Positions 16,061 to 24,421 of a stretch of 64,000 nt of DNA are shown piece after piece. The notes below the pieces were generated by a model, which had not been told where the DNA came from, did not search any database, and saw nothing but the letters and a program-made list of their open reading frames with translations. Every line of letters begins with the position of its first letter. The first letter of the stretch is position 1. A program made the translations under genes and the position numbers. The stretch is from an uncultured Eubacteriales bacterium (GTDB lineage Bacteria; Bacillota; Clostridia; Christensenellales; CAG-138): assembly GCA_900540495.1 (NCBI GenBank), contig UQGA01000005.1, forward strand, positions 1 through 64,000. The letters are read 5' to 3'.

Positions 16061-16900
16061 TCAGTATTCCTCCGGCAAAAAACGCGCGGCGGCCGCCCCG
16101 CGGTCGAACGCGGCGGCAGGGGCGAGCGCCCTGGCCATCGCATGCGGCACCACGGCGCCCGTCGGGGCGTCGGGCGGCAGCAGCGCAAGGCAATCCTTTT
16201 CCAGCGCGTCGAGCAGCGCCGCATAGTCCGCCGCCGTGCGCGCCGCCGCTTCGACGGCGTCCCCGCCCGGCGATTCGAGCAGCGCATAGGCGCGCACGCA
16301 GGCCCCGTCCGTGAGCGCGACGCAGCCCCCGCCGTCGCTTTCCACCTCCCGCAGGCGCGCGGCCATGTCCGCCGCCGTCCGGCGCTGGCGGGCGGAAAGC
16401 CGCCCCGTGGCGGCCGCATAGCAATCCGCCAGCGCCGCCGGATCGGTCCGCCCGGCGGGCAGCGGCGCGCGCACGGCCCGGCCCGTGCCGGGCGCAAGGC
16501 GCGCCGCCGAATAGGGCTGAAACCCCAGCGGCAGATAGATCGCCGGATCGACCGGGCGCAGCACCAGCAGCGACGCACCCGCCCGGGCCGCAAGCACCCC
16601 GACCTGCGCCATGGTACGGCGCATGAGGCCCTGCCGCTCAAACCCCTCGCGGGTGGATACGCCGGCGACGAGAACCGCATCGGCCCGTTCCGTACCGGCC
16701 TCCAGCCGCACCCGCCGGCCGAGCGCCATGCTCAAAAGGCGGCCCTCCCCCGAAAACGCGCCGGCCGAGAGCGCCGGGTCAAACCGTTCCGAAAAATACC
16801 AGGCGCAGAACGGCGCGCTGTCGAAAAACCGCGCCTGCCACAGGGCAAGCGCGGCAGGCCGGTCCATTTCGGTCAGCGCGCGGACGGTCGCCGTGATCAT
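16061..16900 (-). CDS. GNAT-family N-acetyltransferase (Eis-like layout)
   Basis: A 279-residue protein. The N-terminal GNAT fold carries the acetyl-CoA loop in GVSTREGFERQGLMRRTM (around residues 80-97). The second half (about 150-279) looks like the extra domains of Eis-like acetyltransferases. Its start overlaps the stop of pgi by four bases (ATGA), so it is translated from the same mRNA. Substrate unknown; the metabolic context does not help. Confidence 0.78.
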   Translation of the reverse strand: MITATVRALTEMDRPAALALWQARFFDSAPFCAWYFSERFDPALSAGAFSGEGRLLSMALGRRVRLEAGTERADAVLVAGVSTREGFERQGLMRRTMAQVGVLAARAGASLLVLRPVDPAIYLPLGFQPYSAARLAPGTGRAVRAPLPAGRTDPAALADCYAAATGRLSARQRRTAADMAARLREVESDGGGCVALTDGACVRAYALLESPGGDAVEAAARTAADYAALLDALEKDCLALLPPDAPTGAVVPHAMARALAPAAAFDRGAAAARFLPEEY

Positions 16901-18321
16901 ACCAGATAGCGCGGGTCCGGCTTGGGCTGGGCCTGCAGCTCGGCGCGCTTCTCCGCATACCCGGGCTTGCCCAGCAGCGCGTAGGTGGCGTTCTTGCCCT
17001 CCTCCACCCCGGGCTGGTCAAACGCGTTGATATCCAGCAGCTCGCCGGCAAAGGCTGTGGTCACCTCGAGCAGATACAGCAGCTCGCCCACCGTAAAGGC
17101 GTTGACCTCCGGCAGCGTGATCGTATACGAAAGATGCCCGCTCTTCATCACGGCGTAGGCCGTGGCCGACTGCTCGGCATGGATCAGCTCCTCCAGCGTA
17201 TGGCCGGAGAGGAACGATACGTCCGGGATATCCGCATACCCGCGCCCGATGGGGACGGACGCCCGGTATTGCTTCACGCCCAGGAACCCGATGACCTTGT
17301 CGAACGGGCCCTCGGTATACAACTGCACCTGCGAATGCTGATCCGTCACGCCGAGCGCCTTTACGGGCGTCTGCCCCGCATGCACGACGCTGCCGTCGCG
17401 CCCGAACCGCTTGCCGAGGGATTCCGCCCAGAGCTGGGCGTACCAGTCGGCCATATATTTGAGCGAATCGGCGTACGGCATGAGCACGCTGACGTTGCAA
17501 CCGCGCCCCATGGCGAGGTACTTGAGCCCCGCAAGCATGGCGGCGGGATTGCGCCGCACGTCGCGCCCGCTGCAGCGTTCATCCATATAGGCCGCGCCGG
17601 CGAGCAGCTCGCGCACGTCCACGCCGCACACCGCCGCCGCCAGCAGCCCGACCGGGCACAGCTCCGAAAAGCGGCCGCCCACGCCGTCCGGCACGAAGAA
17701 CGTCGTCAGCCCCTCGCGCTTTGCGATCCTGATGAGGTTTCCCCTGCGCTCGTCGGTCGTGGCGATGACGTGCGAGGCCAGGTCGCCGCCCAGCCGCTCG
17801 CGCAGCAGCTCCGTCACGATCAGCAGTTGCGACATGGTTTCCGACGTGCCGCCGGACTTGGTGACGACGTTGAACATCGTCCTCTCCACATCGATCACGT
17901 CGAGCAGCGCGGCCATGCGCTCCGGGTCCACGTTGTCCTCCACATACAGCCGCGGGCCGCCGCGCTTCGCCTTCGGCAGCTCGTTGTAGCGCAGGTGGCA
18001 GAGCGCCTGATGCACCGCAATGGGCCCGAGCGCGCTGCCGCCGATGCCGAGCACGACGAACGCGTCGAACCGTGCGCGCACCTGTGCCGCCACGGCCTCG
18101 ATGCGAGCCACCACATCCTCCTGGCTGTACGGCAGATCCCGCCACGGCATGGCCGCCCGGCTGCCGGCGAGCGCATCCGCCGCCCGTTCCAGCCGGGGCG
18201 CCAGCGCCTCCAGCTCCGCGTCGGCAATGCCGCGCGCGCCCAGACGCGCTTCCATCATGTTGTTGTAATCCACATCGAGGCGCATCGCGTCGCGCCAGGC
18301 CGCCTCCTCGTATCGTTTCAT
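16897..18321 (-). CDS. pgi: Glucose-6-phosphate isomerase
   Basis: Interconverts glucose-6-phosphate and fructose-6-phosphate. The 474-residue length matches the shorter bacterial form. Visible elements are VLGIGGSALGP near residue 90, SKSGGTSET-like TKSGGTSETM (substrate phosphate site), the FSELCPVGLL region, and the C-terminal DQPGVEEGKNATYALLGKPG signature. ATG at 18321 has AGGAGG eight bases upstream. First gene of an operon with GNAT and GH13 genes, downstream of a TATAAT at 18378-18383. Confidence 0.96.
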   Translation of the reverse strand: MKRYEEAAWRDAMRLDVDYNNMMEARLGARGIADAELEALAPRLERAADALAGSRAAMPWRDLPYSQEDVVARIEAVAAQVRARFDAFVVLGIGGSALGPIAVHQALCHLRYNELPKAKRGGPRLYVEDNVDPERMAALLDVIDVERTMFNVVTKSGGTSETMSQLLIVTELLRERLGGDLASHVIATTDERRGNLIRIAKREGLTTFFVPDGVGGRFSELCPVGLLAAAVCGVDVRELLAGAAYMDERCSGRDVRRNPAAMLAGLKYLAMGRGCNVSVLMPYADSLKYMADWYAQLWAESLGKRFGRDGSVVHAGQTPVKALGVTDQHSQVQLYTEGPFDKVIGFLGVKQYRASVPIGRGYADIPDVSFLSGHTLEELIHAEQSATAYAVMKSGHLSYTITLPEVNAFTVGELLYLLEVTTAFAGELLDINAFDQPGVEEGKNATYALLGKPGYAEKRAELQAQPKPDPRYLV

Positions 18322-18426
18322 CCGGAAAACCTCCTGTTATCGGGTCGTAATCCTGTCAACTCCTGCCAGACACCGCCATTATACCACGCAAACCGGGAGA
18401 AGAACAGGCATAGACTGAATCGGGTG

Positions 18427-18897
18427 ATGTTCATGCGCAAAGCGATCCTTGGGCTGCTGCCCGCCTGCGCGCTCGCCGCCGTGCTGCTCGTCCTGCGCGC
18501 CGGGGCGGGTGGAGCCTGCGCGCTCGACGTACAGGTTGTCGACGGCCGTACCGAAACGCCCCTTGCCGGCGCGACGGTCGTCATCGCGGAGCTGGGAGAA
18601 GGCTTCCCCACCGGGACGGACGGCCGCACCGGTCGGATCGATGTGCCGCAGGCGACGCGGGTGCGGATCGGGGCGGAGGATGCGCCCTGGCGGGAGGTCA
18701 CGGTGATCGCCTATTGCGAGGGATATTACGCCTATGCGCTATTCCATGTGGCGCTGTACCCCGGCCAGGCGCGCAACGGGCCGCGGGTCTACCTGTTCCC
18801 GGACGACGGGAGCATGGAGGGCACGCCGTTCGTGCTCATCGAATCGCCGCCCGCGGACTGGGCGGGCGCGCTCATCGAGCAGTACCGCCCGCAGTAG
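18427..18897 (+). CDS. Secreted or membrane-anchored protein with a carboxypeptidase-regulatory-like domain
   Basis: A 156-residue product. Residues 1-25 are a hydrophobic signal or anchor (RKAILGLLPACALAAVLLVL). The rest begins with ALDVQVVDGRTETPLAGATVVI, the pattern of the carboxypeptidase regulatory-like beta-sandwich, and ends in a loop with YLFPDDG. The open frame extends far upstream but there it is the shadow of pgi; ATG at 18427 or 18433 is the likely start, with only a weak ribosome site. Its 3' end overlaps the convergent isomerase-like gene by 26 bases. No function can be assigned. Confidence 0.6.
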   Translation: MFMRKAILGLLPACALAAVLLVLRAGAGGACALDVQVVDGRTETPLAGATVVIAELGEGFPTGTDGRTGRIDVPQATRVRIGAEDAPWREVTVIAYCEGYYAYALFHVALYPGQARNGPRVYLFPDDGSMEGTPFVLIESPPADWAGALIEQYRPQ

Positions 18898-19702
18898 GCT
18901 CCTCCAGCTGCGCGGCGCAGAACGCCAGGCAGGCGTACAGGTCGTCGATGCCGGCATACATGTCGCTGTATACCTCCAAAAAGGCGGGGCCGGCATATCC
19001 GTGCGCGCAAAGCGCCTGCCTGAGGGCGGCAAAATCGCACGCGCCCTGCCCCGGCATCCGCCACCGGAACCGACCCTCCCCCACTTTCTCATAGTCGCAC
19101 AGATGGACGTTCACAAGCCGGTCGCCCACCGCCTCGATATAGCGGAGCGGGTCATGCCCGCTGCGCACGGCCTGCTTGACGTCGAGCGTGTAGTGCAGCC
19201 GGTCGCCCGTGCGCTCGCGCAGCAGCAGGCCGTACTCCGGCGAGCAGAACACGCAGTAGCTGACGTTCTCCAGCGCCAGCGCCAGCCCATAGTCCGCCGC
19301 CATGTCGCTCAGGTCTGCGAATACGGGCGCGATACGCTCGATCTCCAGGTTTTTCGCCGCGCCGGAGAGCGTCGCCGCCCCATGCATCACATAGCATCGC
19401 GCGCCCAGCCGCCTGCCCGCCTGCAACACGCGCTCGAACAGCCGCATCGCGTCGGCACGCTGGCGCGGATGGATCGAAAAGAGTTGCGGTTCGAACTGCG
19501 TGCTCATCGGGTGGACGCTGTATGCGGTCACGCCCGATTCCGCAAGGCGCGCCGCCAGCAGCTCCGTAAACGCCGGGTCATACTCGGAAAAGGTGTTGAG
19601 GAACAGCTCCGCAAGGGGCACGCCGTGCGCGCCGATATCGCGCACCGTGTCCTCGATGAGCATGCGGTTGAAGTAGCTCGCGGTGGAAACGCCGACCTCC
19701 AC
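18872..19702 (-). CDS. Sugar-phosphate isomerase/epimerase-like TIM barrel
   Basis: A 276-residue member of the xylose isomerase-like TIM-barrel superfamily. Conserved metal and substrate positions appear as LENVSY, TLDVKQAVRSGHDP and NVHLCDYEK, with a final FLEVYSDMY. The GTG at 19702 is preferred because GGGAGGGGG lies seven bases upstream; an in-frame ATG at 19735 is possible. Monocistronic, tail-to-tail with the preceding small protein gene, overlapping by 26 bases. The sugar is unknown. Confidence 0.82.
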   Translation of the reverse strand: MEVGVSTASYFNRMLIEDTVRDIGAHGVPLAELFLNTFSEYDPAFTELLAARLAESGVTAYSVHPMSTQFEPQLFSIHPRQRADAMRLFERVLQAGRRLGARCYVMHGAATLSGAAKNLEIERIAPVFADLSDMAADYGLALALENVSYCVFCSPEYGLLLRERTGDRLHYTLDVKQAVRSGHDPLRYIEAVGDRLVNVHLCDYEKVGEGRFRWRMPGQGACDFAALRQALCAHGYAGPAFLEVYSDMYAGIDDLYACLAFCAAQLEEPTAGGTAR

Positions 19703-19769
19703 GAAAAAACCCCCTCCCAAAACTGCAACCATCATACCACATCCGCCGGTTTTGTGGTATCCTGTTTTT

Positions 19770-20918
19770 ATGATGGAACGCCGCCGCCTGTCAAAACCCT
19801 ACCGCTCCCTGCTGCTGCGCCTGCCGCTGCTGCTGCTCCTGCCGCTCGGGCTGCTGGTGCCCCAACTGTTCGCCGGAAGGACGGCCTGGGTGGAGTGGTA
19901 CGCCGCCGCCGTCTACCCCGTCATCCGGGACGCGCTCGCCACGCTCACGGGCTGGTTCCGATTCTCCCTTGCAGAATGGCTGCTGTATGCGCTCGTGCTC
20001 GGCGTGCCGCTTCTGCTCGTGGTGCAGGGCGTGCGCGCGCTGCTGCGCCGCCTGCCGTTGCACCGGTTTTTGTCGCTCCTGCTGTCGCTCGGCATCACCG
20101 CCGGCGCGCTGTGGAACCTGTTCTACGCCACGTGGGGGCTGCTGTACTTCCGCGAGCCGCTCTCCACGCGCATGGGCCTGCCGGTCGAAGCGCGCAGCGT
20201 GGACGAGCTGGCCGCGCTCACCGACCTGCTGGCTGCGCACGCCGTCGCGCTGCGCGAAGAAGTCGAAGAGGACGGCGACGGCGTGTTCACCGCGGATACG
20301 GAGGCGCAGTTCGCCCAGCTCCCGGCAGCCTATGCCGCGCTGGCCGCCGCAGACGATACGTTTGCCGGCACCGTCACGCGCGTCAAGCGCGTGACCTGGT
20401 CGACCGGGCTCAGCCGCCTCGGGATCAGCGGCATCTACATCGGCCTGACGGCCGAAGCGAATGTGAACGTCGACCAGCCGCCGCTGCTGCTGTTACACGC
20501 CGCCGCGCACGAGATGGCGCACCAGCTCGGCCTTGCCTCCGAGGACGAGGCGGAGTTTACCGCCTTCCTCGCCTGCATGCGCGCGCCGGAACCGGCCATC
20601 CGCTATTCCGCCGTCATGCTCGCGCTCATCCGCTGCGGCAACGCGCTGCACGGCGCGGATGCGGAACGATACTATGCCATCGTGGACGCGCGTTACTCCG
20701 ACGGGATGCGGCGCGACCTCGCCGATTACAACGCCTACTGGGACGCGTTTGAGGGCCCGGCACAGGAAATCGCCACCGACATGAATGACGGCTACCTCAA
20801 GCACAATGCCCAGGTTAGCGGCGTCAAAAGCTATGGCGAGTCGATCGACATGCTGCTCGCGCTGTATGCGTCGGGCGGCGAAAAGGCGCTGTTCCCGCAA
20901 AACTTTTCGGTTAGCTAA
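19770..20918 (+). CDS. DUF3810-family membrane zinc peptidase-like protein
   Basis: A 382-residue protein with a basic N-terminus and three hydrophobic segments (about residues 16-38, 68-92 and 105-125). An extracytoplasmic domain follows, bearing HEMAHQLG (HExxH) and a downstream EDEAEF that supplies the third zinc ligand. This arrangement is that of DUF3810, predicted membrane metallopeptidases without assigned substrate. The ATG pair at 19770/19773 lacks a clear ribosome site; a leaderless or very short leader is possible because GGTATCCTG lies directly upstream. Confidence 0.8.
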   Translation: MMERRRLSKPYRSLLLRLPLLLLLPLGLLVPQLFAGRTAWVEWYAAAVYPVIRDALATLTGWFRFSLAEWLLYALVLGVPLLLVVQGVRALLRRLPLHRFLSLLLSLGITAGALWNLFYATWGLLYFREPLSTRMGLPVEARSVDELAALTDLLAAHAVALREEVEEDGDGVFTADTEAQFAQLPAAYAALAAADDTFAGTVTRVKRVTWSTGLSRLGISGIYIGLTAEANVNVDQPPLLLLHAAAHEMAHQLGLASEDEAEFTAFLACMRAPEPAIRYSAVMLALIRCGNALHGADAERYYAIVDARYSDGMRRDLADYNAYWDAFEGPAQEIATDMNDGYLKHNAQVSGVKSYGESIDMLLALYASGGEKALFPQNFSVS

Positions 20919-20957
20919 AAATTTTTTAGAAAGCAAAAAATATTTTTATTTTTCCTG

Positions 20958-20986
20958 TTTACAAATCGTCAAAAACAGTGTATGCT
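20958..20986 (+). promoter_or_regulatory. Promoter of the PLP enzyme gene
   Basis: TTTACA (20958-20963), 17-base spacer, TATGCT (20981-20986), followed by a twin palindrome and GAAGGGGAG before the ATG at 21043. Confidence 0.8.
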
Positions 20987-20990
20987 TAAC

Positions 20991-21013
20991 TGGATTCCAT
21001 TTGGATTCCAAAT
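20991..21013 (+). promoter_or_regulatory. Twin palindromic operator downstream of the PLP enzyme promoter
   Basis: TGGATTCCA occurs at 20991-20999 and again at 21002-21010, centre to centre 11 bases, about one helical turn. The second copy is part of the 15-base perfect palindrome ATTTGGA-T-TCCAAAT (20999-21013). Located over the expected transcription start, it fits a repressor site. The binding protein is unknown. Confidence 0.6.
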
Positions 21014-21042
21014 CGATAATACCGTGAAGGGGAGCTGAGCAA

Positions 21043-22515
21043 ATGATCGATCTGACCATCCACCGTGACAGCCTGCAGCGCAGCGTGGAGCGCGCGCGTG
21101 CAAAGGGCATCATCATCCCGACGTTCGCGCAAATGCGCAATCCCGACCTGATTCCGGATAAGATCAAGGCCCGGCTCCGCGATGTGGGGCTTTGGGACCT
21201 CAATCCCCTCAACCTGTTCCGCATCACCTGGCGCAACGAGCCCAAGGAAAGCGGCGGCGTCTTCGGCGGCGTCAACTTCATCGAGATCCCGCACGAACTC
21301 ACCGGCGTCAAGGCGCGCATCATCCTGCTCACCGGCAAATGGTTCCCCACCGGCTGCCACAAGGTCGGCGCTTCGTTCGGCTGCCTCGTGCCGCGCCTGG
21401 TCACCGGGCAGTTTGACCCGACCTATCACAAGGCCGTCTGGCCCTCCACCGGCAACTACTGCCGCGGCGGCGCCTTCAACTCCAAGCTGCTTGCCTGCGA
21501 TTCCATCGCCATCCTGCCGGCCGAGATGAGCCGCGAACGCTTCGAGTGGCTTTCCAACATTGCCGGCGAAGTCATCGCCACGCCCGGCTGCGAATCCAAC
21601 GTCAAGGAGATCTTCGACAAGACGTGGGAGCTGCGCCGCACGCGCAAGGACGTGGTTATCTTCAACCAGTTTGAAGAGATGGGCAACGCCCTCTGGCACT
21701 ATCAGGTCACGGGCAAGGCCATCCAGGATGCGTTCGAGGCCGTCCGTGGCGAGGGCGACCGGTTCGCCGGCGCCTGCTTCACCTCCGGTTCGGCCGGCAC
21801 CATGAGCGCGGGCGACTACCTCAAGGAGCAGTATCCGCACGCCAAGCTCGCCGTGGGCGAGGCGCTCCAGTGCCCCACGCTGCTGGAGAACGGCTTTGGC
21901 GGCCACCGCATCGAGGGCATCGGCGACAAGCATGTGCCGTGGATCCATAACATCAAGAACACCGACATGGTCATCGACATCGACGACGAGGACAGCCAGA
22001 AACTGCTGCGCCTGTTCAACGACCCGGTGGGCTGGCAGTACCTCACCGACGAGGTGGGCGTCCCGGGCGACTTCGTGCAGAAGCTCCCGCTGCTGGGCAT
22101 CTCGGGCATTGCAAACCTGCTGTGCTGCATCAAGATGGCCAAATATTACGAGCTTACCGAGCACGACGTGATCGCCACCGTCGGCACGGATTCCGCCGTC
22201 ATGTATCAGAGCCGCATCGCCGAGCTCGAGGAGGCCGACGGCGCTTACACCGCATGCATGGCCGCCGCCGACTACGCCGAGCATCTGCGCGGCGTGCGCA
22301 CCGACGTGATGGAAGAGCTGACCTATCAGGCACGCAAGCGCGTCCACAACCTCAAGTACTACACCTGGGTCGAGCAGCAGGGCAAGACCTACGAGGAGAT
22401 CAACCGGCAGTGGTACGACGAGCATTACTGGACCGATATGCACGACCAGGCCAAGGACATCGACGTGCTCATCGACGAGTTCAACGAGGCCACGGGCCTG
22501 CTCAAATCCCTCTGA
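21043..22515 (+). CDS. Fold-type II PLP-dependent enzyme, cysteine synthase/threonine synthase-like
   Basis: A 490-residue protein of the tryptophan-synthase-beta superfamily. The likely PLP lysine is Lys107 in FPTGCHKVGASFG. A phosphate-binding Ser/Gly loop GSAGTMSAGDYL lies further on, and EALQCPTLLENGFGGHRIEGIGDKHVPW resembles the region around the cofactor ring in cysteine synthase relatives. It is longer than true cysteine synthase (about 310 aa). Proteins of this size are usually left as PLP-dependent beta subunits. It is transcribed alone, under an operator-like twin palindrome. Substrate unknown; sulfur amino acid or threonine chemistry is a guess. Confidence 0.8.
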   Translation: MIDLTIHRDSLQRSVERARAKGIIIPTFAQMRNPDLIPDKIKARLRDVGLWDLNPLNLFRITWRNEPKESGGVFGGVNFIEIPHELTGVKARIILLTGKWFPTGCHKVGASFGCLVPRLVTGQFDPTYHKAVWPSTGNYCRGGAFNSKLLACDSIAILPAEMSRERFEWLSNIAGEVIATPGCESNVKEIFDKTWELRRTRKDVVIFNQFEEMGNALWHYQVTGKAIQDAFEAVRGEGDRFAGACFTSGSAGTMSAGDYLKEQYPHAKLAVGEALQCPTLLENGFGGHRIEGIGDKHVPWIHNIKNTDMVIDIDDEDSQKLLRLFNDPVGWQYLTDEVGVPGDFVQKLPLLGISGIANLLCCIKMAKYYELTEHDVIATVGTDSAVMYQSRIAELEEADGAYTACMAAADYAEHLRGVRTDVMEELTYQARKRVHNLKYYTWVEQQGKTYEEINRQWYDEHYWTDMHDQAKDIDVLIDEFNEATGLLKSL

Positions 22516-22533
22516 AACAACCGGTAAAACGGA

Positions 22534-22564
22534 AACGGCGGGCGGCTTTTCAGCCGCCCGCCGT
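22534..22564. terminator. Bidirectional terminator between convergent genes
   Basis: A 13-bp stem (AACGGCGGGCGGCT with its complement) around a short loop lies between the PLP enzyme stop and the stop of the minus-strand phosphoesterase. It is followed by GTTTCT on the plus strand and by a weaker tract (TTCCGTTTTAC) on the minus strand. Confidence 0.75.
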
Positions 22565-22569
22565 TGTTT

Positions 22570-23265
22570 CTATGCCGCGCTTTCGCACAGCAGCAAGGGC
22601 GCAAAATCCAGATAATCCGCCGAAGCGAGCGCATACCGGACGCCGTTGTGCATCCCCACGAACGCGCCGCGATGCGCGCGCCCGTGCAGATGCGCGTAGA
22701 CGGCAATCTCCACGCCATAGCGTTCCAGCAGCGCCGTCACCTCCGTATCCATGCGCTGTGGATCGAGCGGCGGGTAGTGCAGCATGACGATGCGGCGGCC
22801 ATCCCCCATGCGCGAGAGCGACAGCTCCAGCCGCACCAGCTCCCGGCGGTAGATGCGCGCGTCCGTCTCGCTCTGTGCGCCGTCCGCCCCCGGCAGCGAC
22901 CAGCCACGCGTCCCCCCCACGACAACCCCGCCCACGGCGAGCGCGTCGTTCTGCAACGCCCGCACCGACGGCGGCAGCGCGCTGCGCACCTTCGTCAGCG
23001 AACTCCACCAGTAGTCGTGGTTTCCCCGCAGCAGGAGCTTGCGGCCGGGCAACCCGCCGATGAACGCCAAGTCCGGCGCCGCCTCCTCCAGATGGAGGGC
23101 CCAGCTGATGTCCCCGGGGATCAGGACGAGGTCGTCCCCGCCGACGGCGGCGCGCCATGCGGCGGCCAGCCGCGGCGCGTGGTCGCGCCATGCCTCGCCG
23201 AAGATGTCCATGGGCTTATCCGCGCCAAAGGACAAATGCAGATCGCCGATGGCAAAAACGCGCAT
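22570..23265 (-). CDS. Calcineurin-like metallophosphoesterase
   Basis: A 231-residue cytoplasmic phosphoesterase with the full motif series: GDLHL at the N-terminus, GDISWAL, GNHDYWW, a late HYPP and HLHGRAH. The tryptophan-rich NHDYWW is characteristic of the small Bacillota family of this type. It lies 20 bases after the stop of a zinc-ribbon gene and is probably co-transcribed with it. Substrate not known; nucleic-acid-linked or cyclic-nucleotide activity are both found in relatives. Confidence 0.85.
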   Translation of the reverse strand: MRVFAIGDLHLSFGADKPMDIFGEAWRDHAPRLAAAWRAAVGGDDLVLIPGDISWALHLEEAAPDLAFIGGLPGRKLLLRGNHDYWWSSLTKVRSALPPSVRALQNDALAVGGVVVGGTRGWSLPGADGAQSETDARIYRRELVRLELSLSRMGDGRRIVMLHYPPLDPQRMDTEVTALLERYGVEIAVYAHLHGRAHRGAFVGMHNGVRYALASADYLDFAPLLLCESAA

Positions 23266-23285
23266 GCCGCCTCCCCCGTTTCCGG

Positions 23286-23564
23286 TTAATCCTCTTCCTC
23301 CTCGTCGACGTCCTCGAATTCATCGTCGAGTGCGCCCGCGCTCTCCAGCTCCGCCTGCCGCTTCTGTTCGCGCAGGCAGGCCTCGCACAGGTCGTAGCCG
23401 CGGACGGCCGGCGCCTCTCCGCATTCGCTGCAGAGCGTCTCCTCCTCGACGACCGTCTCCGTCTGAATGCGGCCGTTCTTCATCGCGCGCAGGCACACGT
23501 TGCAGTATTCTTCGCCGTCGCGGATATAGTTCAATTCACATTTGGGGCACTTTCTCAATGCCAT
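23286..23564 (-). CDS. Small double zinc-ribbon protein with acidic tail
   Basis: A 92-residue product with two CxxC pairs (CPKCELNYI with CNVCLRA, and CSECGEA with CEACLREQ), so two zinc ribbons, followed by an acidic C-terminus rich in Glu/Asp (DDEFEDVDEEEED). This is a nucleic-acid- or protein-binding scaffold rather than an enzyme. A strong promoter lies 130 bases upstream and the phosphoesterase follows 20 bases downstream, suggesting that the two act together. Confidence 0.8.
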   Translation of the reverse strand: MALRKCPKCELNYIRDGEEYCNVCLRAMKNGRIQTETVVEEETLCSECGEAPAVRGYDLCEACLREQKRQAELESAGALDDEFEDVDEEEED

Positions 23565-23692
23565 AGCAACCAGTCTCCCTCAAGTCATGCGGTGTGTCCG
23601 CCCGCCGGGCAACGCCCTGCAAGGCGAACGGATATGGGATTGCGTGCGCCGGTTCGCCGCCGGCAGCGCCTGCCCGGGCTTGCACAGTGCAT

Positions 23693-23721
23693 ATTATGCT
23701 AAACGTGCGCCGTCATGTCAA
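23693..23721 (-). promoter_or_regulatory. Promoter of the zinc-ribbon/phosphoesterase operon
   Basis: Minus-strand TTGACA (23716-23721), 17-base spacer, CATAAT (23693-23698). It leaves a ~125-base GC-rich leader before the gene at 23564. Confidence 0.85.
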
Positions 23722-23752
23722 GAGTTATCCACCGTTTTTCCAAAACCGTTTC

Positions 23753-24421
23753 TCACAGCGCATACAGATAAACGGCCAGAAAATGCAGCACGCTGCCCGC
23801 CAGCACAAACACATGGAACGCACAATGAAAGTACCGGCGCTTGGAACCGACGCCGTACAGCACGGCGCCCGCCGTATAGCAGACGCCGCCCGCCAGCAGC
23901 AGGTAAAAGCCCGTCTCCGTCATCGCCCGCGCCGCCTGCGGGAAAAAGGCGGCAACGCCCCAGCCCATCACGATATAGCATACCATCGAGAACACGCGGT
24001 ATTGCCGCAGGTCGATCGCCGTCAGCGTCACCGCCAGCGCGGTCAGGCCCCACTCCACGCCGAACGCCGACCACGCCAGCGCCGGGTACAGCGGGCGCAC
24101 CGCCACGAGCAGGATCGGCGCATACGTGCCGGCGATCATGAAATAAATGGCGCAGTGATCCAGCACCTGCAGCACCTTTTTGGCCAGCGGCGGTCGCAGG
24201 CCGTGATAGATGCTGGACATGCTGTACATCAACAGCATACAGAACCCGTACACCGCGCCGGATACGATCGTCACCGCGCTGCCCCGCTGCACGCCGCGCA
24301 CCACGCACAGCGCGAGCGAAAGGATGGCAAACGCGCCGCCTACGATATGGGAGATCATGTTGAACAGCTCCTCGCCCCGCGTATAATCCGGCAGTCGGCG
24401 ATGGGCCAGCTTGATGCGCAT
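23753..24421 (-). CDS. Hemolysin III / YqfA-family membrane protein
   Basis: A 222-residue seven-transmembrane protein of the PAQR/hemolysin III family. Family marks are TRGEELFNMISHIVGG near residue 16, SSIYHG near residue 75, the DHCAIYFMIAGTY segment with conserved His/Asp, and a final FHVFVLAGSVLHF. These histidines and aspartate form a metal site in the family. The frame is open upstream to 24964 but that part is low-complexity repeat translation, so the ATG at 24421 is used; it has only a GAAGGG-like site about 14 bases away, and a start at 24496 cannot be excluded. Confidence 0.88.
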   Translation of the reverse strand: MRIKLAHRRLPDYTRGEELFNMISHIVGGAFAILSLALCVVRGVQRGSAVTIVSGAVYGFCMLLMYSMSSIYHGLRPPLAKKVLQVLDHCAIYFMIAGTYAPILLVAVRPLYPALAWSAFGVEWGLTALAVTLTAIDLRQYRVFSMVCYIVMGWGVAAFFPQAARAMTETGFYLLLAGGVCYTAGAVLYGVGSKRRYFHCAFHVFVLAGSVLHFLAVYLYAL

